NCBI RefSeq assembly: GCF_002102255.1 | Contig: NZ_LQPH01000173.1 | Span: 212,046 to 276,045, forward strand | Reading direction: 5' to 3' | DNA from: Mycobacterium nebraskense | Lineage (GTDB): Bacteria; Actinomycetota; Actinomycetes; Mycobacteriales; Mycobacteriaceae | Length of the DNA: 64,000 nt | Part shown: one piece after another, positions 16,338-23,906 of the stretch | How positions within the stretch are numbered: the stretch's first letter is position 1 | How the letters are laid out: each line of letters begins with the position of its first letter | Program-made: the position numbers and the translations under genes | Notes under the pieces: model-generated | What the model saw: only the letters and a program-made list of their open reading frames with translations | Told to the model about the DNA's origin: nothing | The model's database searches: none

Positions 16338-18208
16338 GTCATCTGGCCGAGCGGGCAACGGCGTCGTTCGGCACCGCTCTGCTGCCGGAGGAGTACGGCG
16401 GCCCCCCACCGGCTCAGCTGGTCGAGCGCATCGAGCGCTACCTCACCCAGCTCCCGGCGACGTCCCGGCTGGGTGTACGGGCCGGTATGGTATCGGCCAC
16501 TGCCGCAAGCTATCTCACCACCGGCCGGTCACTGTCGCGGCTGAGCCCCGACCGACGCGATCAGGTGCTGCGCCGGGTGGCTTCGCTCAGCCCGGAGGCC
16601 GGTGCGGCCATCGAAGCCATCAAGGCAATCGTGTTGCTGGCCAACGGCGCCGACGCCTACGCGCCGGAACTCTTCGCCCGCGCCCACCGGCACGACGTGG
16701 CGCGCCCCGACGCGGATCTGACCGTCACCGTTTCGGCCGACAGCCCGTCCGTCGTCACCGCCGATGCCGTGGTCATCGGTTCCGGCGCCGGCGGTGCGAT
16801 GGTGGCCCGCACCCTGGCGCGGGCGGGACTGGACGTCGTCGTTCTCGAGGAGGGACGGCGGTGGACTGTCGAGGAATTCCGCACCACCCATCCGATCGAT
16901 CGCTATGCCGGGTTGTACCGGGGCGCCGGAGCCACCGTCGCCCTGGGACGCCCGTCGGTGGTGCTTCCCATCGGCCGGGCGGTCGGCGGCACCACGGTGG
17001 TGAACTCCGGTACCTGCTACCGGCCGCCGCCGGCCGTGCAGCGGCGCTGGCGCGACGAATTCGGCCTTGCTCTTGCCGATCTCGACCGGCTGGCCGAGCG
17101 CCTCGACGACGTCGAACGCACGCTGCGGGTCGCCCCGGTGCCGCTGGAGATCATGGGCCGCAACGGGCGGCTGCTGTTGGACGCCGCCGACACGCTGGGT
17201 TGGGAGGCGGCACCCATCCCGCGCAACGCGCCGGGCTGTGAAGGCTGTTGCCAGTGCGCGATCGGCTGCCCCCGCAACGCCAAATTCGGCGTGCACCTCA
17301 ACGCGCTGCCCCAGGCCTGTGCGGCCGGCGCCCGCATCATCTCGCAAGCCCGGGTCGAACGGGTGCTGCACCAGCACGGACGCGCCCGCGGGGTGCGCGG
17401 CCGCCGGCCCGACGGCACCGCACTGGACATCATCGCCGACACGGTCGTCGTGGCCGCCGGCGCCACCGAGACACCGAACCTGTTGCGGCGCAGCGGCCTT
17501 GGCGCACACCCGCGGCTCGGCCGCAACCTGGCGCTGCACCCGGCGACGGTGCTCGCCGGGCGCTTCGAGGAAGACGTCGTCGCCTGGCACGGGGTGTTGC
17601 AGAGCGCCGCGGTTCACGAGCTGCACGAATCACACGGCGTGCTCATCGAAGCGACCTCCACCCCGCCCGGGATGGGGTCGATGGTCTTTCCCGGCTACGG
17701 CGCCGAGCTGCTCGGCTGGCTGGACCGGGCACCCCAGGTGGCGACGTTCGGCGCCATGGTGGCCGACCGCGGTGTCGGCTCGGTGTCGTCCGCGCGCGGC
17801 GAGACGGTCATCCGCTACCCCATCGACCGAGCCGATGTCGCCAAGCTCATGACGGCGATGGAGGCCATGGGCCGGTTGCTGTTCGCCGCGGGTGCCGTCG
17901 AGGTGCTCACCGGTTTACCCGAGGCGAAGACAGTCACGTCGCTGCCCGCCCTGCAGGACGCGCTTCGTCGGACCGGCCCGAGAAGCCTGCACTTGGCCGC
18001 TTTCCACCCGACGGGCACGGCGGCCGCTGGCGCCGGCGATCAGCTCTGCCCGGTCGACGAGACCGGGAAGCTGCGCGGCGTGGACGGGGTGTGGGTCGCC
18101 GACGCCTCGATCCTGCCGAGCTGCCCGGAGGTCAACCCGCAGGTGTCGATCATGGCGCTGGCGCTGGGCGTGGCCGACGAGGTGGTGGACGCCCGCCGCA
18201 TCCGGTGA
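16334..18208 (+). CDS. GMC-family FAD oxidoreductase with a cysteine cluster (Rv0492c-type)
   Basis: A 624-aa glucose-methanol-choline oxidoreductase. The FAD-binding loop VIGSGAGGAMVARTL has its first Gly at residue 149, and the E of VVVLEEG follows. The C-terminal GMC region reads LHLAAFHPTGTAAAG and GVDGVWVADASILPSCPEVNPQ. The first ~130 residues form an extra N-terminal domain. A cluster C302, C305, C306, C308, C312 followed by PRNAK resembles the CxxC-rich motif of long-chain alcohol oxidase-type GMC enzymes and could bind an Fe-S cluster. The substrate is probably a lipid alcohol or sterol-like compound (inference). Confidence 0.87.
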   Translation: MSHLAERATASFGTALLPEEYGGPPPAQLVERIERYLTQLPATSRLGVRAGMVSATAASYLTTGRSLSRLSPDRRDQVLRRVASLSPEAGAAIEAIKAIVLLANGADAYAPELFARAHRHDVARPDADLTVTVSADSPSVVTADAVVIGSGAGGAMVARTLARAGLDVVVLEEGRRWTVEEFRTTHPIDRYAGLYRGAGATVALGRPSVVLPIGRAVGGTTVVNSGTCYRPPPAVQRRWRDEFGLALADLDRLAERLDDVERTLRVAPVPLEIMGRNGRLLLDAADTLGWEAAPIPRNAPGCEGCCQCAIGCPRNAKFGVHLNALPQACAAGARIISQARVERVLHQHGRARGVRGRRPDGTALDIIADTVVVAAGATETPNLLRRSGLGAHPRLGRNLALHPATVLAGRFEEDVVAWHGVLQSAAVHELHESHGVLIEATSTPPGMGSMVFPGYGAELLGWLDRAPQVATFGAMVADRGVGSVSSARGETVIRYPIDRADVAKLMTAMEAMGRLLFAAGAVEVLTGLPEAKTVTSLPALQDALRRTGPRSLHLAAFHPTGTAAAGAGDQLCPVDETGKLRGVDGVWVADASILPSCPEVNPQVSIMALALGVADEVVDARRIR

Positions 18209-18420
18209 CCGTTGCCATCAAGGCCTGCCGGAACGTGCGTCCCGGCGACATTCCCGGGACGACCGGCGGGACGGCATTGACGCTGAAATCCGGTGAAGAA
18301 GGCGGAGTCGATTCGACCTTAGAGGCGATCATCGTCCAGGCCGGCGGCACCGACAGCGGACCGAGCGGAGCCGCCTCGCCGACTCCCGCGGACGGCACGC
18401 CAATACCGGACGAGGGGTGA
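18205..18420 (+). CDS. Possible small ORF downstream of the GMC oxidoreductase
   Basis: A GTG overlapping the previous stop (GTGA) opens 71 codons: VTVAIKACRNVRPGDIPGTT, then a Gly/Ser/Pro-rich end SGAASPTPADGTPIPDEG. The overlap mimics the coupling of the upstream operon, but the composition is low complexity and no family is recognised. It may be non-coding. Confidence 0.25.
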   Translation: MTVAIKACRNVRPGDIPGTTGGTALTLKSGEEGGVDSTLEAIIVQAGGTDSGPSGAASPTPADGTPIPDEG

Positions 18421-18486
18421 AACGGCCATACCGCCCGGGATTTGGCATCCTCCTGCATGTTCCCGCCTACCACGATTTGCCTACCC

Positions 18487-19740
18487 TCAACCGGCACCCG
18501 CCAGGTTGGCGGCTAGGTCGGCACCGGAAACGGTTTGAGCCCATTCCATCAGCCCATCGACGTTGAGCTGAGGCTGAATTCCTGCGGTACCCGCCAGGCC
18601 TGGCGCGGCCAGCCCGCCTAACGGGGCCACCAATGTGCTCGACGAGCCGGGGATGGGGGTCACGGAAGCGACGGCGACGGTGCCGAAGACGTTCGTGATG
18701 GACGCGCCGGCGGGGCCGGCGATAGCGGTGGCGGTGTTCCCGATGGTTTGGATGGCGACCTGTTCCGCGCCGACAACGGGAAGTGTGGCGGAGCCGTTGA
18801 CGAGGGTGACCAAAACCTCCTGGAAAGATCCAGGGGTGAGGATGAGGGGGCTGGCGTCGGCAGTGACGTCGACGCCGCCTGGGATCAGCACACCGCCCTC
18901 GGAACAGTCGATGAGCGTGTGAATTGTGCTGCCGGGGTTGACAATGACGCTGCCGAAGCTGATGAGGTTGGTGCCGGGCCCCGTGATCGTGATCGAGCCG
19001 CTGTTGACGTACACGCCCGTGTCGGTGCCGATGTCGATGATGCCGCCCGGCGAGACGGTCACAGTTTGGCCGGGAGCGACAGGCCCGACGGTGTCGGCGC
19101 TGGCCGAGCCGAGGGTATGCATCGTGGCATTGGTCGAGGACAGCTGCTGCGTGGCTCTGGTGGCGTTGTCCGTGGCCTGCGCCACCATCTGGGCCTGGGC
19201 GTCCTGCCCTGTCGAGTTGGCCGTCTGCGGCGGGTCGTCAAACGGGGTCAGGGTGCTGGCGGTCTCGCACGCGGCGGCATAGCCATACATCGCCGTGGCG
19301 TCTTGGACCCACATCTGCATGTATTGAGCTTCGGTGGCCGCGATCGCCGGGGTGTTCTGCCCGAAGAAATTGGTTGCGATCAGCGCCATCAACTGCGCCC
19401 GGTTGGCCGCGATCACCGGCGGCGGCACCGTCATCGCAAACGCCGCCTCATAGGCCGCCGCCGCCGCGTAGGCCTGGACGCCGGTCTGCGCGGCTTGGGC
19501 TGCGGCAGTGGACAGCCACTCCACGTAGGGGGTGGCCGCGGCCGTCATCAGCAGCGACGAGGGACCGGACCACGCCTGGCCGGTCAGTCCGGCCAGCTCG
19601 GCTGCATAGCCACTGGCGGTGGACTCCAGCTGGGCGGCCAACGCGTCCCAACCGGCCCCGGCCGCCAGCATCGGCCCTGACCCGGGGCCGGCACACATGA
19701 GCCCGGAGTTGATCTCCGGGGGCAGCGAAGCGAAATCCAT
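18487..19740 (-). CDS. PPE family protein with an unusual beta-rich C-terminal region
   Basis: 417 aa from the ATG at 19740, preceded by GAGAGGGA. The N-terminal PPE domain (about 1-175) has the family start DFASLPPEINSGLMCAGPG, AWSGPSS (WxG) and NFFGQNTPAIAATEAQYMQMW. PPE proteins are exported by ESX systems, usually with a PE partner; no PE gene is adjacent. After about residue 225 the chain is Gly/Ile/Val/Thr-rich (GGIIDIGTDTGVYVNSGSIT, SFGSVIVNPGSTIHTLID), suggesting a beta-helix-like passenger instead of the usual SVP or MPTR repeats. It lies between the GMC operon and a Nudix gene, where M. tuberculosis (recalled) has no PPE. Confidence 0.9.
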   Translation of the reverse strand: MDFASLPPEINSGLMCAGPGSGPMLAAGAGWDALAAQLESTASGYAAELAGLTGQAWSGPSSLLMTAAATPYVEWLSTAAAQAAQTGVQAYAAAAAYEAAFAMTVPPPVIAANRAQLMALIATNFFGQNTPAIAATEAQYMQMWVQDATAMYGYAAACETASTLTPFDDPPQTANSTGQDAQAQMVAQATDNATRATQQLSSTNATMHTLGSASADTVGPVAPGQTVTVSPGGIIDIGTDTGVYVNSGSITITGPGTNLISFGSVIVNPGSTIHTLIDCSEGGVLIPGGVDVTADASPLILTPGSFQEVLVTLVNGSATLPVVGAEQVAIQTIGNTATAIAGPAGASITNVFGTVAVASVTPIPGSSSTLVAPLGGLAAPGLAGTAGIQPQLNVDGLMEWAQTVSGADLAANLAGAG

Positions 19741-19941
19741 GTCGTCGGTCCCTCTCCGGGCCAAGGTTCTTTTTTCAACAGCCATAGAATAACTTTTCAA
19801 CGGCAGGAGAAAAAGCCCCCACGCGGCTCAGTTCCGCGCGTCAACACCGCGTGACGGCACGCCGCGTCCCATTACGGGTGGACCGGCCCGGGCGGCCGAC
19901 GAGGGGTGACCGACGCCCGGTAGTCGTGTTAAGAACGGTGC
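19741..19941. promoter_or_regulatory. Divergent intergenic region, PPE and Nudix genes
   Basis: 201 nt between divergent starts. The part nearest the PPE gene is A/T-richer (CATAGAATAACTTTTC) and is a likely promoter region. No clear operator was seen. Confidence 0.35.
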
Positions 19942-20430
19942 GTGCCGATCCCTGGCTTCATCGTCGAGCTTCGGCGGGCGGTCGGGACCGCACCGTTGTG
20001 GCTGGCCGGCGTCACGGCGGTCACCATTCGCGACGGACAAGTATTGCTGGTACAGCGCTCAGATAACGGCGCCTGGACGGCGGTGACCGGGATCGTCGAG
20101 CCCGGAGAGAACCCGGCAGACTGCGCTGCTCGTGAAGTGACCGAAGAGACCGGGGTCAGCGCGCGAGCCACCAGGCTCGCCTGGGTGCACGTGACCCGGC
20201 CGACGGTGCACGCCAACGGCGATCAGGCCCAGTACCTCGATCACGTATTCCGGATGCAGTGGCTATCGGGAGAGCCGTTTGCAGCCGACGACGAGACCGC
20301 GGCAGCGCAGTGGTTCGACCTCGATGACCTTCCGCCGATGACAGCGAACATGCGTCGGCGTATTGCGTTGAGCGCCAGCGACGATTCCCGGACCGTGTTC
20401 GACACCAACGCGCCCGCTGAGCGGGCCTAG
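19942..20430 (+). CDS. Nudix hydrolase
   Basis: 162 aa from a GTG start. The Nudix box GIVEPGENPADCAAREVTEE-TGV occupies residues 50-72 and matches Gx5Ex7REUxEExGU. RDGQVLLVQRSDNGAWTAVTG precedes it. It hydrolyses a nucleoside-diphosphate-linked compound; the substrate is unknown. Its stop overlaps the convergent regX3 stop by 4 nt. With the PPE gene it appears to be extra relative to the M. tuberculosis order I remember. Confidence 0.9.
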   Translation: MPIPGFIVELRRAVGTAPLWLAGVTAVTIRDGQVLLVQRSDNGAWTAVTGIVEPGENPADCAAREVTEETGVSARATRLAWVHVTRPTVHANGDQAQYLDHVFRMQWLSGEPFAADDETAAAQWFDLDDLPPMTANMRRRIALSASDDSRTVFDTNAPAERA

Positions 20431-21110
20431 CCTTCGAGCTTGTAGCCCAGCCCCCGCACCGTCACCAGATGGACCGGGTTGGCCGGGTCGGCTTCGATCT
20501 TGGACCGCAACCGCTTGACGTGGACGTCGAGCGTCTTGGTGTCGCCGACGTAATCGGCACCCCACACCCGGTCGATCAACTGTCCGCGGGTCAGCACCCG
20601 ACCGCTGTTGCGCATCAGGTACTCCAGCAAGTCAAACTCCTTGAGCGGCAAGGTGATTGTGTCGCCGTTGACCGATACGACGTGTCGCTCAACGTCCATC
20701 CGTACCGGTCCGGACTCGAGCACACCGTCGCTGATCTCGGAGTCGTCGTCACCGCCACGGCGCAGCACCGCGCGGATCCGGGCGATCAACTCGCGCGCCG
20801 AATACGGCTTGGTCACATAGTCGTCCGCGCCGAGCTCCAACCCGACGACCTTGTCGATCTCGCTGTCCCGCGCGGTCACCATGATCACCGGCACGCTGGA
20901 ACGGGCACGCAGCTGCTTGCACACATCCGTCCCCGACATGCCGGGCAGCATCAGATCGAGCAGCACGATGTCGGCGCCACCGCGATCGAACTCGGCCAGC
21001 GCGGCCGGCCCGTCGGTCACTACCGTGGCCTCGAAGCCCTCCTTGCGCAACAGGAATGCCAGCGGATCGGCCAGCGACTCCTCGTCCTCCACGATCAGCA
21101 CACTCGTCAT
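20427..21110 (-). CDS. regX3: Two-component response regulator RegX3
   Basis: A 227-aa OmpR/PhoB-family regulator, the mycobacterial phosphate-starvation response regulator. The receiver domain begins VLIVEDEESLADPLAFLL, with the phosphorylated Asp at D52 (VLLDLMLPGMSG), TAR and KPYSARELIARIRAVLRR. The C-terminal winged helix has TLPLKEFDLLEYLMRNSGRVLTR and LDVHVKRLRSKIE. The ATG at 21110 is used. It lies 73 nt downstream of senX3 on the same strand; the gap carries a hairpin repeat. Confidence 0.97.
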   Translation of the reverse strand: MTSVLIVEDEESLADPLAFLLRKEGFEATVVTDGPAALAEFDRGGADIVLLDLMLPGMSGTDVCKQLRARSSVPVIMVTARDSEIDKVVGLELGADDYVTKPYSARELIARIRAVLRRGGDDDSEISDGVLESGPVRMDVERHVVSVNGDTITLPLKEFDLLEYLMRNSGRVLTRGQLIDRVWGADYVGDTKTLDVHVKRLRSKIEADPANPVHLVTVRGLGYKLEG

Positions 21111-21183
21111 GCGCGCCACTCTCCCCCGCAAGCGGGAGGTGCCCCCACCTCATCGCGTCTGTTTGCATTGTCGTTAGCGCGGG
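21111..21183. repeat. senX3-regX3 intergenic hairpin, MIRU-like
   Basis: 73 nt between the senX3 stop and the regX3 start. It contains CTCCCCCGCAAGCGGGAG, whose core CCCGC-AA-GCGGG pairs as a hairpin, then GTGCCCCCACC. In M. tuberculosis this junction carries MIRU repeats, and this short element looks like a minimal relative. It may tune regX3 expression relative to senX3 (inference). Confidence 0.5.
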
Positions 21184-22404
21184 TCATCTACTTGGTTCTT
21201 CCTCTCGTTGTGACCTGTTGGGCCGCACTTCGCGACCCTGCGGTTGCTCCGGTTGTTCGTCATTGTCCTTATAGGCCGGAATCGACAGCGTGAATGTGGA
21301 TCCGGTCCCCGGTTTGCTCCACACACCGATGCTGCCGTTGTGATTGGCCGCGACATGTTTGACGATCGCCAGGCCCAGCCCGCTGCCGCCAGTGGCGCGC
21401 GAGCGTGCCTTGTCCCCCCGGAAGAACCGCTCGAAGACCCGCTCCTGGTCTTCCAGTGCGATCCCGATGCCACGGTCGGTGACGGCGATCTCGATGTTGT
21501 CGCCGCGGCGGCGGCGGCTGATCGAGACCGGCGAACCGGGCGGCGAGTAGGCGATCGCATTAGACACCAGATTGGCCAGCGCGGTGACCAGAAGCGTTTC
21601 GTCGCCCAGCACCCGCAAGCCGCTGGGCGCGTCGGTGCGAACCTCGATCTGAGCGTTGTCGGCGGCCACTTTGTGACGTGAAATGGCCTCCGACACAACG
21701 GTATCCACATCGACCTCGGTCACGTTAGGTAACCGCTCGGCGCCCTGCAGCCGGGACAGCTCGATCAGCTCGGCGACCATGTCCCCCAGCCGGTTGGCTT
21801 CGACGAGCACCCTCTCGGCAAACCGGCGAACGGTTTCGGGGTCGTCCGCGGACGCCAACAGGGCCTCGGCGAGCAGGGCCATGGCGCCAACCGGGGTCTT
21901 GAGCTCGTGGCTGACATTGGCCACGAAGTCGCGCCTGGTCGCTTCCATGCGCGCGTAATCGGACTGGTCGTGGACGAACACCACGGCGAACCGGCGGTCT
22001 TCTTCACTGAGCAGCCGGGCCTGTCCGTGCACCGATAGCCCGGACCGTCCCGCCGCGCGTTTGGCGGGCCGCAGGTCGAATTCGACGTCGACGCCGCTCA
22101 GCGCCTGCTGCGCCGCCTCCCACGCCTGGTCGTCGAGCTGCCGGTCGCGCACCAGGCCCAGCTCCCCGGCCCGGTCGTTGAGGTAGACGACGTCGCGGTG
22201 GGAATCCACCACCGCCACCCCCAGCGGCATCAGGGCGACGATCCGTTGCAGCATCTGCGCGACGGTGATCCCGGTCCATTCGGTGCTCACTCGCTGCCGG
22301 CGCTGGGCCGCTTTCGGCGACAGCCGGGTCCCGGCTGCTACACCTATGGCCAGCCCCAGCAGGGACAACACCCCGGCCAGCAACAGCGCCGAGAACACAG
22401 TCAC
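21184..22404 (-). CDS. senX3: Sensor histidine kinase SenX3
   Basis: A 406-aa kinase that phosphorylates RegX3 and responds to phosphate via the Pst/PhoU system in mycobacteria. It has one or two N-terminal hydrophobic segments (SALLLAGVLSLLGLAIGVAAG), a PAS-like region (LGVAVVDSHRDVVYLNDRAGEL) and the HisKA phosphoacceptor H166 in NVSHELKTPVGAM. The HATPase boxes are NLVSNAIAYSPPG, DRGIGIALEDQERVFERFFRG and GGSGLGLAIVKH. The start is GTG at 22404. Three 11-bp-spaced GTTC repeats lie about 85-115 nt upstream. Confidence 0.96.
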   Translation of the reverse strand: MTVFSALLLAGVLSLLGLAIGVAAGTRLSPKAAQRRQRVSTEWTGITVAQMLQRIVALMPLGVAVVDSHRDVVYLNDRAGELGLVRDRQLDDQAWEAAQQALSGVDVEFDLRPAKRAAGRSGLSVHGQARLLSEEDRRFAVVFVHDQSDYARMEATRRDFVANVSHELKTPVGAMALLAEALLASADDPETVRRFAERVLVEANRLGDMVAELIELSRLQGAERLPNVTEVDVDTVVSEAISRHKVAADNAQIEVRTDAPSGLRVLGDETLLVTALANLVSNAIAYSPPGSPVSISRRRRGDNIEIAVTDRGIGIALEDQERVFERFFRGDKARSRATGGSGLGLAIVKHVAANHNGSIGVWSKPGTGSTFTLSIPAYKDNDEQPEQPQGREVRPNRSQREEEPSR

Positions 22405-22487
22405 ATAGCAAATCCTACAAATCTTCCTGAACGCCGCCCTAGCGGAACGAGGCCAAAATCGGACAAGTCACACTTTGCGCTTCAGGT

Positions 22488-22520
22488 GTTCCACTCCCGT
22501 TCACGCGATGTTCGGCGAAC
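22488..22520. promoter_or_regulatory. Triple 11-bp direct repeat upstream of senX3, RegX3/PhoB-box candidate
   Basis: GTTC occurs at 22488, 22499 and 22510, exactly 11 bp apart, and the last unit is also palindromic (GTTCGGCGAAC, 22510-22520). OmpR/PhoB-family regulators bind 11-bp direct repeats. The site is in the 153-nt region between senX3 and gpm1, fitting RegX3 autoregulation. Confidence 0.55.
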
Positions 22521-22557
22521 AGGCCTTTAAAACCCGCAATGGGCCCGCGGGCCACCT

Positions 22558-23307
22558 TCACCCGCGTCCCTGGCTGGCAACCGCCGCGGCACCCGCGGCG
22601 GCGGCCTCCGGATCGAGGTAGGTACCGCCCGGCACCACCGGCCGCAGGTCGGCATCCAGGTCGTAGCGCAGCGGAACCCCGGTCGGAATGTTCAGCCCGA
22701 CGACGTCGTCGTCGGACATCTGGTCGAGGTACTTGACCAGGGCTCGCAGCGAGTTGCCGTGCGCGACGATCAGGACCGTTTTGCCGCTGCGCAGGTCCGG
22801 GACGATGACGTCGGTGAAATACGGCAGAAACCGGACCACCACGTCGGCCAGGCATTCGGTCAGCGGGCCGCCGCCGATGTTGGCGTACCGGGGGTCGGTG
22901 TCCTGGCTGAACTGGCTACCCCGCTCGATCGGCGGCGGCGGCGTGTCGTAGCTGCGCCGCCACGTCATGAATTGCTCCTCGCCGTAGCGCTCCTTGGTCT
23001 CGGACTTGTTGAGGCCCTGCAGCGCGCCGTAGTGGCGTTCGTTGAGCCGCCAGCTGCGCCGCACCGGGATCCACAGCCGGTCGGCGGCGTCCAGCGCCAG
23101 GTGCGCGGTGGTGATCGCGCGGCGCAGCAGCGAGGTGTAGAGGACGTCGGGCAACAGGCCTTGTTCGGCCATCAGCTCGCCGCTGCGCACCGCCTCGGCC
23201 CGGCCCTTTTCGGTCAGCCCGACGTCCACCCAACCGGTGAACAGGTTCAGGGCATTCCAGTCGCTCTCGCCGTGGCGGAGCAGCACCAGCGTGGCAGTGT
23301 CTCCCAT
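22558..23307 (-). CDS. gpm1: 2,3-bisphosphoglycerate-dependent phosphoglycerate mutase
   Basis: A 249-aa glycolytic enzyme interconverting 3- and 2-phosphoglycerate through a phosphohistidine. LVLLRHGESDWN has catalytic H12, FTGWVDVGLTEKGR follows, and the second active-site block is LIVAHGNSLRALVKYLD. ERHYGALQGLNKSET is the family signature. It ends upstream of the senX3 promoter and starts 31 nt after the YbjN-like gene, suggesting an mshA-ybjN-gpm1 unit. M. tuberculosis (recalled) has a lysE gene between these; none is here. Confidence 0.96.
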   Translation of the reverse strand: MGDTATLVLLRHGESDWNALNLFTGWVDVGLTEKGRAEAVRSGELMAEQGLLPDVLYTSLLRRAITTAHLALDAADRLWIPVRRSWRLNERHYGALQGLNKSETKERYGEEQFMTWRRSYDTPPPPIERGSQFSQDTDPRYANIGGGPLTECLADVVVRFLPYFTDVIVPDLRSGKTVLIVAHGNSLRALVKYLDQMSDDDVVGLNIPTGVPLRYDLDADLRPVVPGGTYLDPEAAAAGAAAVASQGRG

Positions 23308-23338
23308 GCGGGCAAGTCTCTCACGGCCCCCGAACGCG

Positions 23339-23857
23339 CTACTCGTCGTCTTCGTCGATCAGGTGAGCGAACGCCTCGAGGTTCTTCAGCGACTCGCCGC
23401 GGGACACCCGCCACTCCCACTCTTTCTGGATCGACGAGCGAAAACCCAACTCCAGCAACGTATTAAAGTCCGAATCTACCGCTTCGAGCACCTGTCCGAG
23501 CACTCGATCGATCTCGTCGGCATCCACCGACGCCAGCGACATGCGGCCCACCAGATAGATGTCGCCGACCTTGTCGAGCGTGTAGGCCACGCCGTAGAGG
23601 CGGCGGTTCCGCTTGAGCAGGAAACGGTAGACGCCCTCGTGGTTTTCATCGGGCTTGCGGCACACGAACGCCTCGATGCGCACCGAATGCTCGCCGACAC
23701 TCAAGATGGTGTTCGTCTTGAGTTTGCGCTCGCCGGGCAGCTCCACCAGTAGGCCGGACAGGCCGCCGTGGGCCCCCTCGTGTTTCGAGTACTTCAGCCC
23801 ACTGGCCTGCAGCGCGTCCTCGATCACGCGCTCGACGCGCTCGACGGCAACGCTCAT
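23339..23857 (-). CDS. YbjN-domain protein (Rv0487-type)
   Basis: A 172-aa soluble protein with the YbjN / type III secretion chaperone-like fold: an N-terminal helix (VERVERVIEDALQASGLKYS), a beta-sheet core (GLLVELPGERKLKTNTILSV, SVRIEAFVCRKPDENHEGVYRF, LYGVAYTLDKVGDIYLVGRM) and a C-terminal helix with an acidic end (HLIDEDDE). It lies 49 nt after mshA and 31 nt before gpm1. The exact role is unknown. Confidence 0.8.
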   Translation of the reverse strand: MSVAVERVERVIEDALQASGLKYSKHEGAHGGLSGLLVELPGERKLKTNTILSVGEHSVRIEAFVCRKPDENHEGVYRFLLKRNRRLYGVAYTLDKVGDIYLVGRMSLASVDADEIDRVLGQVLEAVDSDFNTLLELGFRSSIQKEWEWRVSRGESLKNLEAFAHLIDEDDE

Positions 23858-23906
23858 GAGCGCCGCTCCTCAGCATCGCTCCGCTCTGCATCGTCGCCGG
23901 CGCGGG

